From an uncultured Bacteroidota bacterium (lineage in GTDB: Bacteria; Bacteroidota; Bacteroidia; Chitinophagales; Chitinophagaceae): 64,000 nucleotides of DNA. The notes under the pieces were generated by a model. It ran no database searches and was not told the DNA's origin. It worked only from the letters and a program-made list of their open reading frames with translations. The translations under genes and the position numbers were made by a program. The stretch is taken from assembly GCA_903938445.1 (NCBI GenBank), contig CAJADG010000032.1:27446-91445 (forward strand), read 5' to 3'. Shown piece after piece: positions 8,974 to 20,138 of this stretch; position 1 is the first letter of the stretch; every line of letters starts with the position of its first letter.

Positions 8974-9057
8974 TGCCCAGAACAGGAATCGAACCTGCAC
9001 TACCTTGCGATAACCAGATTTTGAGTCTAGCGCGTCTACCAGTTCCGCCATCTGGGC
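8974..9057 (-). tRNA. tRNA-Leu (anticodon CAA)
   Basis: 84 nt. The acceptor GCCCAGA pairs with TCTGGGC and the discriminator base is A. The anticodon loop CTCAAAA sits on stem CTAGA/TCTGG, giving anticodon CAA for UUG codons. The long variable arm (ttatcgcaaggtag region) and GTTCGATTC T-loop are typical of class II Leu tRNAs. CCA is not encoded. The gene lies 47 bp downstream of hscB on the same strand. Confidence 0.95.
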
Positions 9058-9104
9058 ATTATTATTCGGATAAGCAAGTTATCCAGGCGGGATGCAATAT
9101 TACG

Positions 9105-9608
9105 TTAATGGTGGAAATCTTCCAAAATACGGTCAAGGTATTTTTTCTTGTAGTAATAGTCCTTTATTTGCAGCATTGCTTCTTGGGGAATATCATTGAT
9201 AGTATTAGCTTCCAAATACGCTTTAATAGGGCTGAAAATGTCATTTTTAAGGATGTTAATTTGGTCTAATATAATTTGCTTTTGCTCCTCGGTATCTGCG
9301 TCCATCCAACCCTCATTAAGTTCCATCATTTCCATTAAAAAATCAGGGGCTAAATTGTATTTTTCATCTGGAACAATTTGGCCAGTTATTTCCAAAACAT
9401 AGGGTAGAAGCTGTTCATTGTTATTCAATAAGGTAAATCCTTTATTAGCCATGGCTGATTGCTCCAAAGCAAGTTCTTGTTCCAAATCAGTGCTTTGTGC
9501 AAACTTGTCAGGATGTGATGCTCTTTGGATATTCATAAAAGCCGTTCTCAACTCATTTTTATCTGTTGAAAATGCAATTGGTAATCCAAATAATTCAAAA
9601 TAGTTCAT
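9105..9608 (-). CDS. hscB: Fe-S protein assembly co-chaperone HscB
   Basis: 167 residues. The N-terminal J domain reads NYFELFGLP..., with the HPDKF motif at about residues 32-36. The C-terminal HSCB oligomerisation domain (about 85-165) forms a three-helix bundle rich in Glu/Leu with LMEMMELNEGW, a family hallmark. HscB delivers the IscU scaffold to HscA (Hsp70) in iron-sulfur cluster transfer. The length matches the E. coli protein (171). No isc genes are adjacent. It is followed on the same strand by tRNA-Leu, with a small GGATAA/TTATCC hairpin between. Confidence 0.92.
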   Translation of the reverse strand: MNYFELFGLPIAFSTDKNELRTAFMNIQRASHPDKFAQSTDLEQELALEQSAMANKGFTLLNNNEQLLPYVLEITGQIVPDEKYNLAPDFLMEMMELNEGWMDADTEEQKQIILDQINILKNDIFSPIKAYLEANTINDIPQEAMLQIKDYYYKKKYLDRILEDFHH

Positions 9609-9683
9609 TGTTATATTTTGTATTCAATATAAAAGTAGGGAAATGCATCAAGAGGGACTTATTAAAGAAGGAAAAGTTCCCAT

Positions 9684-10484
9684 TTATAAATGCAAATAGT
9701 AGGGTTTAAGTAATTTCACAAAGGCTTCTGTATAATTATTTTCAGCGTCTTTAATGATAAAATTACTGCGCTTAATTTCTTTCACAGAATTATTTGTCTT
9801 TTGAAACTTTTGTAAAACTCTAAATGGTTTTTGTTTTGCAGCATTAAAAATGACCACTTCTTCAACAAGTTCAATCCCTTCTTCGGCAGCTAATTTTTGC
9901 ATGGTGTAGGCACGTAAAGCGGGTATTAAAACATAAAAAAATCCTTCAACTTTCAATAATCTATCAACGTTTTGTATGAGTTCTTTCCAAGGAAGGGCAG
10001 TGCTATGCGATGCTAGGTTTTTATGTGTATTGGGGGATTTCAAATCACCTTCAAAAAATGGAGGATTGGAAATAATACAATCAAATAATTTTTTAACTGA
10101 TTTCTCGGTTGTATTAAAATTTTGAATGGATATATTTTCTACAATAATATTTTCTTTCCAAGGGCTTGCTTCAATATTTTTAATCGCTTCTTTAACAGCT
10201 TCCGGTTCAATCTCTACAGCTGTAATTTTTGCAGAAGAATTTTTTGCAGAAGAAATATTTAATGAGGATAATGTTTCAGGGGTTGAAAACTTTGCCTGAG
10301 CAACCATTAAACTTAATAATCCTGTACCTGTTCCAATATCTAAAATGGTACTAGCATTTAAAATAGGTTCATCAGCAGCGAGCCAAGCACCCAACAAACA
10401 TGCATCCGTACATACTTTCATGGCAGTATGCTCCTGATGAACCGTAAATTGTTTAAATTGAAAATAAGTGTTGGCCATTTGCAT
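9684..10484 (-). CDS. trmN6: tRNA1(Val) (adenine37-N6)-methyltransferase, TrmN6/YfiC type
   Basis: 266 residues. The opening FQFKQFTVHQEHTAMKVCTD is characteristic of the YfiC/TrmN6 family. The SAM-binding motif I is LDIGTGTGLLSLM (about residues 48-60), and the adenine-N6 catalytic motif is NPPF in IISNPPFFEGDLK (about 140-152). The enzyme methylates A37 of tRNA-Val(cmo5UAC). The protein is slightly longer than the E. coli enzyme because of a Ser-rich insertion (about 72-86). The start at 10484 lies two codons upstream of a second Met (MQMANTYF), and either could be used. It lies just downstream of the sdh operon terminator. Confidence 0.88.
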   Translation of the reverse strand: MQMANTYFQFKQFTVHQEHTAMKVCTDACLLGAWLAADEPILNASTILDIGTGTGLLSLMVAQAKFSTPETLSSLNISSAKNSSAKITAVEIEPEAVKEAIKNIEASPWKENIIVENISIQNFNTTEKSVKKLFDCIISNPPFFEGDLKSPNTHKNLASHSTALPWKELIQNVDRLLKVEGFFYVLIPALRAYTMQKLAAEEGIELVEEVVIFNAAKQKPFRVLQKFQKTNNSVKEIKRSNFIIKDAENNYTEAFVKLLKPYYLHL

Positions 10485-10520
10485 CCGGTATAAAAAAGGA
10501 ATTTAAAAGATTGTAAAAAT

Positions 10521-10551
10521 ACAAAAGGCAACCTAAATGATTGCCTTTTGT
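10521..10551 (-). terminator. Terminator of the sdhCAB operon
   Basis: A perfect 11-bp inverted repeat, ACAAAAGGCAA/TTGCCTTTTGT, has a 9-nt loop and is followed on the minus strand by ATTTTT. It lies 20 bp past the sdhB stop. Confidence 0.8.
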
Positions 10552-10571
10552 ACTATTTTGTAAAATCAAAT

Positions 10572-11333
10572 TTATTCTTGTGTTAAACCTGCTCTTAAAT
10601 ATTCTTTATTTAAACGAGCAATATTTGCGATAGAGATTTCTTTTGGACAAGCTGCTTCACAAGCACCAGTGTTGGTACAAGATCCGAATCCTTCTTTATC
10701 CATTTGAGCCACCATATTTAAAACACGAGATTTTCTTTCTGGTTCCCCTTGAGGTAATTGCGCTAAGTGAGAAACTTTTGCACTTAAGAACAACATTGCA
10801 GAACTGTTTTTACAAGCTGCAACACAAGCACCACAACCAATACACATTGCCGCTGCAAAAGCTGCATCAGCATCATCCTTATTAATGGGTAAACTGTTTC
10901 CATCTACTGCATTACCTGTATTTACACTTACATAACCACCCGCTTGAATGATTCTATCAAATGCCCCTCTGTCCACTGTTAAGTCTTTTACAATAGGGAA
11001 GGCGTTTGATCTCCATGGCTCAATAGTGATAGTATCTCCATCTTTAAAAGCACGCATGTGTAATTGACAAGTAGTGTTTGCTTGCCAAGGACCATGTGGT
11101 TTTCCATCAATATACAATGAACACATTCCGCAAATACCTTCGCGACAATCATGGTCAAATGCAATTGGCTCTTCGCCAGTGGTAATTAATTTTTCATTCA
11201 ATACATCTAACATCTCTAAGAAAGACATTTCATCAGAGATATCATTCACATCATATTTTACAAAAGCACCTGTAGTGTTTGCGTTTTTTTGACGCCAAAC
11301 TTTCAATTTTAAATTCAAATTATTGTGTGCCAT
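10572..11333 (-). CDS. sdhB: Succinate dehydrogenase/fumarate reductase iron-sulfur subunit
   Basis: 253 residues. The N-terminal ferredoxin fold has the [2Fe-2S] cysteines in CREGICGMC plus a later TTCQL. The C-terminal part has [11 protein letters not shown] ([4Fe-4S]) and [15 protein letters not shown] for the remaining clusters. It carries electrons between the flavoprotein and the membrane cytochrome in complex II. The gene is last in the sdhC-sdhA-sdhB order used by Bacteroidota, 36 bp after sdhA, and is followed by a strong terminator. Confidence 0.96.
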   Translation of the reverse strand: MAHNNLNLKLKVWRQKNANTTGAFVKYDVNDISDEMSFLEMLDVLNEKLITTGEEPIAFDHDCREGICGMCSLYIDGKPHGPWQANTTCQLHMRAFKDGDTITIEPWRSNAFPIVKDLTVDRGAFDRIIQAGGYVSVNTGNAVDGNSLPINKDDADAAFAAAMCIGCGACVAACKNSSAMLFLSAKVSHLAQLPQGEPERKSRVLNMVAQMDKEGFGSCTNTGACEAACPKEISIANIARLNKEYLRAGLTQE

Positions 11334-11369
11334 ATTATTAGATTAAACTGGTAGTTAAATTTGTTAAGA

Positions 11370-13343
11370 TTATTTGTAGTTACGTTGAGAAGGTTTGATG
11401 ACTTCATACTTTAATTCTTCCTTATGTAATTCCCACTCATGCTCCGCCTTCGCTTCCCATGCAGCAACATACATATAGTTTTCATCATCTCTTAATGCTT
11501 CACCATCTGGTGTTTGATATTCTTCTCTAAAGTGACCACCACAACTTTCGTTTCTATTCAAAGCATCTACACACATTAACTCACCTAATTCAATAAAGTC
11601 CGCTACACGGTTTGCTTTATCTAATTCAGGATTGTATTCATTAATTTCTCCAGGGATTCTTACATCACTCCAGAATTCTTTTTTCAATGATTGAATATCG
11701 GCAATTGCTTTTTTCAATCCTGCTTCACTTCTTGACATTCCACACTCATTCCAGATAATTTTACCTAAACGCTTGTGGAAGCTTTCAACAGATTGTTTTC
11801 CATTAATGTTTTTCAATTTTTGAATGCGTTCTGCTACTGCTTTTTCAGCTTCCTCAAATGCAGGATGTGAAGTTGGGATAGGAGTGTTGTAAATTTCATC
11901 CGCTAAATTATTTCCTAAAGTGTAAGGGATTACAAAATATCCATCCGCTAATCCTTGCATCAAAGCAGATGCCCCTAAACGGTTGGCACCGTGGTCGCTA
12001 AAGTTGGCTTCTCCTAATGCGAATAATCCAGGAATATTAGTTTGTAATTCATAATCTACCCATAAACCACCCATGGTATAGTGAACCGCAGGGTAAATAC
12101 GCATAGGCACTTCGTATGGATTTTCTCCAGTGATTTTTGCGTACATATCAAATAAATTACCGTATTTCTCTTTCACTACTTCCTTACCCATTACGATAAT
12201 TTCTTCCTTGCTTGCATTGTGTAAACCTTGCTTGCTCGCTTCAATTTTACCGTATCTTTCAATCGCTGCAGCATAATCTAAATAAACTGCTTGTTTTGAA
12301 GTTCCTACACCGTATCCTGCATCACATCTTTCTTTTGCAGCACGAGACGCAACGTCACGTGGTACTAAGTTTCCGAATGCTGGATAACGACGCTCTAAAT
12401 AATAATCTCTTTCTTCTTCAGGAATTTCATTTGGTTTACGTGTATCACCTTTTGCTTTTGGAACCCAGATACGACCGTCGTTTCTTAATGACTCAGACAT
12501 CAATGTTAATTTAGACTGATGATCACCAGAAACTGGAATACATGTAGGATGAATTTGAGTGAAACATGGGTTTGCAAAATAAGCACCTTGCTTATGCGCT
12601 TTCCATGCAGCAGTTACATTCGATCCCATTGCATTGGTTGATAAATAAAACACGTTACCATAACCACCAGTACATAATAATACTGCATATCCAAAATGTT
12701 TTTCTAATGCTCCAGTAATTAAATTACGCGCAATAATTCCTTTTGCTTTACCATCAATTTTTACCACATCCAACATCTCATGACGAGAATACATAGTTAC
12801 ATTTCCTAAAGCAACCTGACGCTCTAATGCTTGGTATGCACCAATCAATAATTGTTGACCAGTTTGACCAGCAGCATAAAATGTTCTTTGTACTTGTGTA
12901 CCACCAAAACTACGATTACTCAATAGTCCACCGTACTCACGTGCAAATGGAACACCTTGTGCAACGCATTGGTCAATGATATTACCACTTACTTCTGCTA
13001 AACGATGAACGTTTGCTTCACGTGCACGGTAGTCACCCCCTTTAATAGTATCATAAAATAATCTAAACACACTATCACCATCATTTTGATAGTTTTTAGC
13101 CGCGTTTATACCACCTTGTGCAGCAATACTATGTGCACGACGTGGACTATCTTGAAAGCAAAATGCTTTTACTTTATATCCTAATTCTCCTAATGAAGCT
13201 GCAGCACTTGCACCAGCTAAGCCAGTACCAACCACAATCACTTCCATTTTACGTTTATTCGCAGGGTTCACTAATTTACAATGACCTTTATAGTCTACCC
13301 ATTTGTCATCTAAGTTTCCTGCAGGTATTTTTGAGTTTAACAT
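11370..13343 (-). CDS. sdhA: Succinate dehydrogenase/fumarate reductase flavoprotein subunit
   Basis: 657 residues, the long form found with the five-helix cytochrome type. The FAD-binding Rossmann motif [20 protein letters not shown] lies at about residues 36-55. [17 protein letters not shown] carries the His normally bound covalently to FAD. The substrate-site segments [14 protein letters not shown] and [19 protein letters not shown] are intact, as is the Arg/His-rich C-terminal region ([14 protein letters not shown]). It oxidises succinate in the TCA cycle, or works in reverse as a fumarate reductase. It sits between sdhC and sdhB on one transcript. Confidence 0.96.
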   Translation of the reverse strand: MLNSKIPAGNLDDKWVDYKGHCKLVNPANKRKMEVIVVGTGLAGASAAASLGELGYKVKAFCFQDSPRRAHSIAAQGGINAAKNYQNDGDSVFRLFYDTIKGGDYRAREANVHRLAEVSGNIIDQCVAQGVPFAREYGGLLSNRSFGGTQVQRTFYAAGQTGQQLLIGAYQALERQVALGNVTMYSRHEMLDVVKIDGKAKGIIARNLITGALEKHFGYAVLLCTGGYGNVFYLSTNAMGSNVTAAWKAHKQGAYFANPCFTQIHPTCIPVSGDHQSKLTLMSESLRNDGRIWVPKAKGDTRKPNEIPEEERDYYLERRYPAFGNLVPRDVASRAAKERCDAGYGVGTSKQAVYLDYAAAIERYGKIEASKQGLHNASKEEIIVMGKEVVKEKYGNLFDMYAKITGENPYEVPMRIYPAVHYTMGGLWVDYELQTNIPGLFALGEANFSDHGANRLGASALMQGLADGYFVIPYTLGNNLADEIYNTPIPTSHPAFEEAEKAVAERIQKLKNINGKQSVESFHKRLGKIIWNECGMSRSEAGLKKAIADIQSLKKEFWSDVRIPGEINEYNPELDKANRVADFIELGELMCVDALNRNESCGGHFREEYQTPDGEALRDDENYMYVAAWEAKAEHEWELHKEELKYEVIKPSQRNYK

Positions 13344-13383
13344 ATTGAATCTTTTATCTAAAGTGTAGAATTTTGTTGGAGTT

Positions 13384-14082
13384 TTATTTTACTAGATTAA
13401 AATAAAAACTAATTGGCATCATTGCAAAAGCCAATGGAATCAAGATCGCAAAGCCATATCCGATTGAACTTATTAAAGCATGATATCTTTTATTATGAAT
13501 ACCAATTGTTTTGAAAGCACTTTGGAATCCATGTGCTAAGTGATAAGCAAGTGATCCACATGCTAACACGTATAACAACACTACTAATGGATTTTGAAAT
13601 ACTGCTTGCATTTCGGCATATAAATTATGATACTCAGTTCCATTTAATTCAAATGTTTTTAAACCTTGAATATTTCCAACTCCACCTAATCTACTGGGAG
13701 TCCAAAAATGGTAGATATGCATAATTAAAAACATTAAAAGTAAAGTACCTAATATGGCCATACTACGGCTATACCATTTACTTCCTTTTGAATAATTTAC
13801 TGCATAACCAACCGATCTTTTACTTCTGTTTTCAAGCGTTAGCATGTACCCTTGAATAATGTGTAAAAAGATGCCAAGGAATAGGCCAATTTCTAATACA
13901 CGTGGCACTACAAAACTGCCCATGAAGTGTGCAGCTTTATTAAACATTAATCCATTGTCGTTTGCCCAGATACAAGCATTTAAGCCTGCGTGAACTACTA
14001 AGAATAAGATTAAGAAAATGCCCGTGAAAGCCATTACTAATTTTTTCCCCACTGAGGATGTAAACATGTGTTTGAAGCTCAT
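13384..14082 (-). CDS. sdhC: Succinate dehydrogenase cytochrome b subunit (five-helix type)
   Basis: 232 residues with five hydrophobic helices, beginning [21 protein letters not shown]. His residues suited to binding two b hemes are visible in [22 protein letters not shown] and AYHLAHGF. The protein is a single fused anchor rather than separate SdhC and SdhD. It passes electrons to menaquinone at the membrane. It is first in the operon and is preceded by a -7 element 25 bp upstream of the ATG. Confidence 0.94.
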   Translation of the reverse strand: MSFKHMFTSSVGKKLVMAFTGIFLILFLVVHAGLNACIWANDNGLMFNKAAHFMGSFVVPRVLEIGLFLGIFLHIIQGYMLTLENRSKRSVGYAVNYSKGSKWYSRSMAILGTLLLMFLIMHIYHFWTPSRLGGVGNIQGLKTFELNGTEYHNLYAEMQAVFQNPLVVLLYVLACGSLAYHLAHGFQSAFKTIGIHNKRYHALISSIGYGFAILIPLAFAMMPISFYFNLVK

Positions 14083-14107
14083 ATAGTTAATGATTTAAAA
14101 ATCGCTG

Positions 14108-14142
14108 CAAAAGTAAGCAGGAATTTAATACTAGCTATCAAA
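14108..14142 (-). promoter_or_regulatory. Probable promoter of sdhCAB
   Basis: On the minus strand TACTTTTG (-7) occupies 14115-14108, and a TTTG lies 23 bp upstream at 14142-14139. The spacing is a few bases longer than the usual 19-20, so the -33 assignment is weaker than the -7. Confidence 0.5.
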
Positions 14143-14260
14143 CGTTTGAATGATTTTAAGCATTAATTCTAAATACCTTAACAATTTGTGCATTTATATA
14201 AGTTATTGACCTTTTGCATAAAAAAAATCAGCAAATCGGGATTTGGCCTATTTTTACTAC

Positions 14261-15508
14261 ATGATAAAAGTGTTGGGTATATTATGGAATAGCTTCAAAA
14301 TGGCTTTACAGGAGCTAAAAGTCAATAAATTAAGGACTTTTCTATCTTTATTTGGAATCACCATTGGTATATTTTGTATCATCGGGGTATTGGCTACTAT
14401 CGATAGTTTAAAGACAAAAATTAGCAACGATTTATCTGGATTAGGGAACAACACCATTTTTATAGACAAATGGGACTATAACGGAGGCCCAGAATATCCT
14501 TGGTGGAAGTTTGTAAAACGACCTTCCATGAAGATTAGTGAGATGGAATTTGTACAAAAAAGATCTTCATTAGCCTCTAATATCGCCTTTTTCGTTTCTA
14601 CGAGTGCTACTTTTTCCTATGAAGAAAACAATTTAAAGGGAGTTAATTTATATGGAGTGACTAGTGACTTTAATAAAATCCAAGCATTTAATATTGGTAT
14701 AGGAAGATATTTTAATGAAACCGATTTTAATAGAGGGGTTCCCTATGCTGTAATTGGAGATAAGGTTGCCAATGAATTATATGGAAAACCCGAAAAAGCA
14801 TTGGGCAAAACCATTACTTATGGAGGAAGACGTTTGCAAGTGGTGGGTATTGTTGAAAAGCAGGGTAGTTCAATGATTGGGGGGTTTGATTATGATAAAG
14901 CGGTCATCGTAACTTATGGATATTATGCTTCCATATTTAATCCAGATCAAAACAATCCATACATTATGGTGCAAGCAAAGCCTGGTATACCTTCCAAGGC
15001 TTTGCAGGATGAATTAAATGGGATTATGCGTCAATTAAGAAAGCTAAGTCCTACTCAAGAAGATAATTTTACATGTAATGACGTTGCTCAATTTAAGGAT
15101 CAAATTGAAAGCGTATTTGGCGCTATCAATAAAGGTGGATGGGCGATTGCAGGCTTGTCATTGTTAGTAGGTGCTTTTGGCGTAGCCAATATTATGTTTG
15201 TTACCGTTAGAGAAAGAACAAGTCAAATTGGTCTTAAAAAAGCAATCGGGGCAAAAAGTAGCACTATTTTATACGAATTCCTTTTAGAAAGTGCCTTTTT
15301 ATGTATCATTGGAGGACTAGTTGGACTCTTCCTGGTATGGTTACTAACTGTAGCACTAGGGGCATTACTTCCTTTCCCTATATTTATTGCACCTAGTATT
15401 ATTTTCCTAGCCTTAAGTATCTGTATTATTTTAGGAGTCATTTCTGGAATCATTCCAGCTTCCATTGCTGCTAAAATGAATCCAGTAGAAGCAATAAGAA
15501 CAAAGTAA
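14261..15508 (+). CDS. MacB-like ABC transporter permease (FtsX/MacB_PCD fold)
   Basis: 415 residues from ATG 14261; an in-frame TTG lies 6 codons upstream. An N-terminal helix, ALQELKVNKLRTFLSLFGITIGIF, is the classic MacB/FtsX opening. It is followed by a periplasmic MacB_PCD domain (about residues 50-270) and three C-terminal helices, with VTVRERTSQIGLKKAIGAKSS between helices and a final IPASIAAKMNPVEAIRTK. Such permeases form dimers driven by a separate ATPase. No ATPase gene is adjacent, so the substrate and partner are unknown; efflux or lipoprotein-related mechanotransmission are the usual roles. Confidence 0.87.
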   Translation: MIKVLGILWNSFKMALQELKVNKLRTFLSLFGITIGIFCIIGVLATIDSLKTKISNDLSGLGNNTIFIDKWDYNGGPEYPWWKFVKRPSMKISEMEFVQKRSSLASNIAFFVSTSATFSYEENNLKGVNLYGVTSDFNKIQAFNIGIGRYFNETDFNRGVPYAVIGDKVANELYGKPEKALGKTITYGGRRLQVVGIVEKQGSSMIGGFDYDKAVIVTYGYYASIFNPDQNNPYIMVQAKPGIPSKALQDELNGIMRQLRKLSPTQEDNFTCNDVAQFKDQIESVFGAINKGGWAIAGLSLLVGAFGVANIMFVTVRERTSQIGLKKAIGAKSSTILYEFLLESAFLCIIGGLVGLFLVWLLTVALGALLPFPIFIAPSIIFLALSICIILGVISGIIPASIAAKMNPVEAIRTK

Positions 15509-15565
15509 TTGATTGAAATTTTGGTAGACTTCATGTAAACTCAGTGTTTTAATTAACTTCGCGCT

Positions 15566-16588
15566 GTGTCTACAAAGCCAATCACGATATTAGCAATTGA
15601 GTCCTCTTGTGACGAGACGGCGGCATCTGTAATTTTAGAGGGTAAAATACTCTCTAATTATATTGCCAACCAGGCTGTCCATGAAAAATATGGCGGCGTA
15701 GTACCCGAATTAGCAAGTCGTGCACATATGGAAAATATTGTCCCTGTTGTAGATGAGTCGCTTAAAACAGCTTTCCCTAATTTATCGCATGTTGAAAGAT
15801 TAGCTCAATTAGATGCCATTGCTTTTACGCAAGCACCAGGCTTAATTGGATCCTTATTAGTGGGTGCACAATTTGCAAAATCTTTGGCACTTACCCTTGG
15901 CAAACCATTGATATCAGTACATCATATGCAAGCTCATGTGTTGGCGAATTTAATTGATGACAACCAACCAAGCTTTCCATTTTTATGTTTAACCGTAAGT
16001 GGTGGACATACACAAATTGTTCAATGCAATAGTCCTGCCGATTTAATTATTCTTGGAGAAACTATTGATGATGCAGCGGGTGAAGCTTTTGATAAAATCT
16101 CCAAAATATTAGGGTTGCCTTATCCTGGTGGCCCTGTGTTGGATAAATTAGCACAACAAGGAAATCCCAAAGCATTTGAATTTGCAAAACCACAAGTGCC
16201 TGAATTAAACTATTCCTTTAGTGGTTTAAAAACAAGTGTACTGTATTTTATACAAAAACAAGAACCAGGATTTATCGAAGCCAATTTACATGATTTATGT
16301 GCTTCCGTTCAATATACGATCGTTGAAATTTTAATGAAAAAATTAAAGAAGGCGATTCAACTAACAGGCATACGTGAAATATGTATTGCTGGAGGGGTGA
16401 GTGCCAATTCTGGGTTAAGGAATGGGGTACTAGAATTGGGAAAAAAGACACAGTCCAAAGTGTATTTGCCAAAGTTTGAATTTTGTACCGACAACGCAGC
16501 TATGATTGCAATTACAGCGCATTATAAATACTTGGCAGGGGCATTTGATGATCTTTCGGTGTCTGCGACAGCTCGTTCCAATTGGTAA
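15566..16588 (+). CDS. tsaD: tRNA N6-adenosine threonylcarbamoyltransferase TsaD
   Basis: 340 residues starting at GTG 15566. The start is fixed by homology, because the family N-terminus ILAIESSCDETAASVI begins only a few codons in. The ASKHA-fold motifs are complete: the metal-binding HMQAH in VHHMQAHVLANL, SGGHTQIV, DDAAGEAFDKISKILGLPYPGG, and a C-terminal GGVSANSGLR and FCTDNAAMIA. TsaD transfers the threonylcarbamoyl group to A37 of ANN-decoding tRNAs together with TsaB and TsaE. A TAACTTCG element ends only 4 bp before the GTG, suggesting a very short or absent leader. TcdA, which acts on the t6A product, is encoded at 36449-37174. Confidence 0.96.
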   Translation: MSTKPITILAIESSCDETAASVILEGKILSNYIANQAVHEKYGGVVPELASRAHMENIVPVVDESLKTAFPNLSHVERLAQLDAIAFTQAPGLIGSLLVGAQFAKSLALTLGKPLISVHHMQAHVLANLIDDNQPSFPFLCLTVSGGHTQIVQCNSPADLIILGETIDDAAGEAFDKISKILGLPYPGGPVLDKLAQQGNPKAFEFAKPQVPELNYSFSGLKTSVLYFIQKQEPGFIEANLHDLCASVQYTIVEILMKKLKKAIQLTGIREICIAGGVSANSGLRNGVLELGKKTQSKVYLPKFEFCTDNAAMIAITAHYKYLAGAFDDLSVSATARSNW

Positions 16589-16622
16589 GCTTAATTTGCT
16601 TAACTTTGCGTCCTCAAATTAA

Positions 16623-18257
<1,635 letters not shown>

Positions 18258-18372
18258 ACAATTTGGTAACGATATAAGGCTAAGATTTTCAATGTTTTAG
18301 CAATATTTAGACCAATTTCAGCGTTTAGAATAAAAAAACTTAAAAAAAATGGGATAGTAAGGGATATTTAGT

Positions 18373-18380
18373 TACCTTTG
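18373..18380 (+). promoter_or_regulatory. -7 element upstream of rpmB
   Basis: TACCTTTG matches TAnnTTTG and lies 23 bp before the rpmB ATG. No clear -33 TTTG is visible at the right spacing. Confidence 0.45.
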
Positions 18381-18403
18381 CCGTCCGTAAAAAATTATTT
18401 CTC

Positions 18404-18640
18404 ATGGCTAGAGTATGTCAGATAACAGGAAAGAAACCGATGACTGGAAACAGCGTATCGCATTCTAATATCAAAACTAAACGTCGTTTTCTTCCAAATT
18501 TGCAAAAGAAGCGTTTCTTTTATGCAGAAGAAGATCGTTGGATTACCTTAAAAGTATCTACTGATGCTTTAAGAACTATCAACAAAAATGGTTTAGGCGC
18601 AGTTGTTAAAGAATTAAGAGCAGCAGGCGAAAAAATCTAA
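18404..18640 (+). CDS. rpmB: 50S ribosomal protein bL28
   Basis: 78 residues. The opening [21 protein letters not shown] and the [13 protein letters not shown] segment are diagnostic for bL28. The C-terminus is [15 protein letters not shown]. It is basic and of usual length. It is the first gene of a ribosomal cluster with rpmG (35 bp downstream) and the DUF4295 gene, an arrangement that is common in Bacteroidota. Confidence 0.97.
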   Translation: MARVCQITGKKPMTGNSVSHSNIKTKRRFLPNLQKKRFFYAEEDRWITLKVSTDALRTINKNGLGAVVKELRAAGEKI

Positions 18641-18675
18641 GTAATTAAGTAATTTAAGTATAATAATATACCATC

Positions 18676-18858
18676 ATGGCACGTAAAGGAAACAGAGTTC
18701 AAGTAATATTAGAGTGCACAGAGCATAAGACTTCTGGCATGGCTGGAACTAGCCGTTATATTACAACAAAGAACAAAAAGAACACTCCAGATCGTTTGGA
18801 GTTCAAAAAGTATAACCCAATTTTGAAAAAAGTAACTGTTCACAAAGAAATTAAATAA
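18676..18858 (+). CDS. rpmG: 50S ribosomal protein bL33
   Basis: 60 residues. [18 protein letters not shown] and [22 protein letters not shown] match bL33. Of the zinc-ribbon CxxC pairs of the C+ form, only one Cys (C14) remains, so this is the zinc-free C- version. It is followed after 2 bp by the DUF4295 gene. Confidence 0.96.
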   Translation: MARKGNRVQVILECTEHKTSGMAGTSRYITTKNKKNTPDRLEFKKYNPILKKVTVHKEIK

Positions 18859-18860
18859 TC

Positions 18861-19034
18861 ATGGCAAAAGCAGCATCTAAAAACGCGAAAGTAAAGGATT
18901 TAAAGGCTTCTGCTGAAGCTAAAAACTGGACAAAAGTAATTAAAGCTATCCGTAGCCCTAAAACAGGTGCGTATACTTTTAAAGAAAATATCGTTCATAA
19001 AGATAAAGTAACAGAATTCTTAGCAGCTAAGTAA
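18861..19034 (+). CDS. DUF4295 protein, Bacteroidota-specific ribosome-associated small protein (possibly bL38)
   Basis: 57 residues, highly basic, from ATG 18861 (2 bp after rpmG) to TAA 19032-19034. The C-terminal half, WTKVIKAIRSPKTGAYTFKE followed by KDKVTEFLAAK, matches the DUF4295 family, which in Bacteroidota follows rpmB-rpmG. A novel large-subunit protein named bL38 was reported in the Flavobacterium johnsoniae ribosome structure; I believe it belongs to this family but cannot confirm that here. The tight spacing implies co-translation with bL33. A terminator follows at 19072. Confidence 0.88.
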   Translation: MAKAASKNAKVKDLKASAEAKNWTKVIKAIRSPKTGAYTFKENIVHKDKVTEFLAAK

Positions 19035-19071
19035 TTCTAGTCTTTACATTTCGTTAAAGAAAATATTGAAA

Positions 19072-19097
19072 GCTTCCCAACATGGGAGGCTTTTTTT
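19072..19097 (+). terminator. Terminator of the rpmB-rpmG-DUF4295 operon
   Basis: GCTTCCCA pairs with TGGGAGGC (one G-U) around a 3-nt loop and is followed by seven T. It lies 37 bp after the last stop codon. Confidence 0.85.
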
Positions 19098-19132
19098 ATA
19101 TTCTCATCATTGCTTTTATGTAAATTCGCACT

Positions 19133-20092
19133 ATGAGTTTTTTAGGAAAATTATTCGGGAAAAAAGAGAAAGAGACATTAGATCAAGGCTTAGAAAAAAC
19201 CAAGCAAGGATTTATTGAACGTATCTCTAAAGTCATTATTGGCAAAACTTCCGTGGATGATGAAGTACTCGATCAATTAGAAGAAGCATTGATTGGTGCA
19301 GACGTAGGTGTGGATACAACCCTTGCTATTATTGATAAAATTCAAGAACGCGTTAAGAAAGATAAATACCTTTCTACTTCAGAATTAAATAATATTCTGC
19401 AAGCAGAAATTGCTAATATTTTAGTAGATGCTCCTGTGGATCAAATGGGATTTGTTCCTCCAGCAGATAAAAAGCCGTATGTCATTTTAGTAGTAGGCGT
19501 AAATGGAGTAGGCAAGACAACTACCATTGGTAAATTAGCGCATCATTATAAAGCTGCTGGCAACGAAGTGGTATTAGGTGCTGCAGATACTTTTAGAGCA
19601 GCTGCTGTTGACCAATTAACTATTTGGAGCGAAAGAGTGGGTGTGACCATTGTTAAACAAAGTATGGGTTCCGATCCAAGTGCAGTAGCCTTTGATACCA
19701 TTCAATCTGCGATAGCAAAAAAAGCAGATGTAGTATTAATAGATACTGCAGGACGTTTGCATAATAAGGCACATTTAATGGATGAATTGAATAAAATTAA
19801 ACGAGTTATTCAAAAGCAATTACCCGATGCACCTCATGAAGTAATGTTGGTATTAGACGGATCCACTGGTCAAAATGCATTAGAACAAGCTAAACAATTT
19901 ATGGCAGTTACCAATGTAAATGCATTGGCAATTACAAAGTTAGATGGCACTGCAAAAGGCGGAGTGGTATTAGCTATCGCGCATCAATGCAAAATTCCTG
20001 TAAAATATATTGGTGTAGGTGAACAAATCAATGACCTACTTTTATTTGATAAAAATGAGTTTGTAGACTCTTTATTTAGCTTGCTTAAATAA
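19133..20092 (+). CDS. ftsY: Signal recognition particle receptor FtsY
   Basis: 319 residues, the short form without a long acidic A domain. The N-terminal helical bundle is followed by the SRP-type G domain: G1 VVGVNGVGKTTTIGKLAHHYK (about 121-141), the SRP-family DTFRAAAVDQL, G3 VLIDTAGRLH, and G4 AITKLDGTAKGG, ending with PVKYIGVGEQINDLLLFD. It docks the ribosome-SRP complex at the membrane. A TAAATTCG element ends 4 bp before the ATG. The gene appears monocistronic. Confidence 0.96.
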   Translation: MSFLGKLFGKKEKETLDQGLEKTKQGFIERISKVIIGKTSVDDEVLDQLEEALIGADVGVDTTLAIIDKIQERVKKDKYLSTSELNNILQAEIANILVDAPVDQMGFVPPADKKPYVILVVGVNGVGKTTTIGKLAHHYKAAGNEVVLGAADTFRAAAVDQLTIWSERVGVTIVKQSMGSDPSAVAFDTIQSAIAKKADVVLIDTAGRLHNKAHLMDELNKIKRVIQKQLPDAPHEVMLVLDGSTGQNALEQAKQFMAVTNVNALAITKLDGTAKGGVVLAIAHQCKIPVKYIGVGEQINDLLLFDKNEFVDSLFSLLK

Positions 20093-20138
20093 AAATCAAT
20101 AATCACCGATCATCCAATATTTTTCAGGCAACTATTTG

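Noticed and set aside
8961..9269. Plus-strand frame across tRNA-Leu and the hscB tail
   Set aside because: It is antisense to a well-supported tRNA and to hscB; the start of its sequence resembles the 'FVPRTGIEPALPC' artefact often translated from antisense tRNAs.
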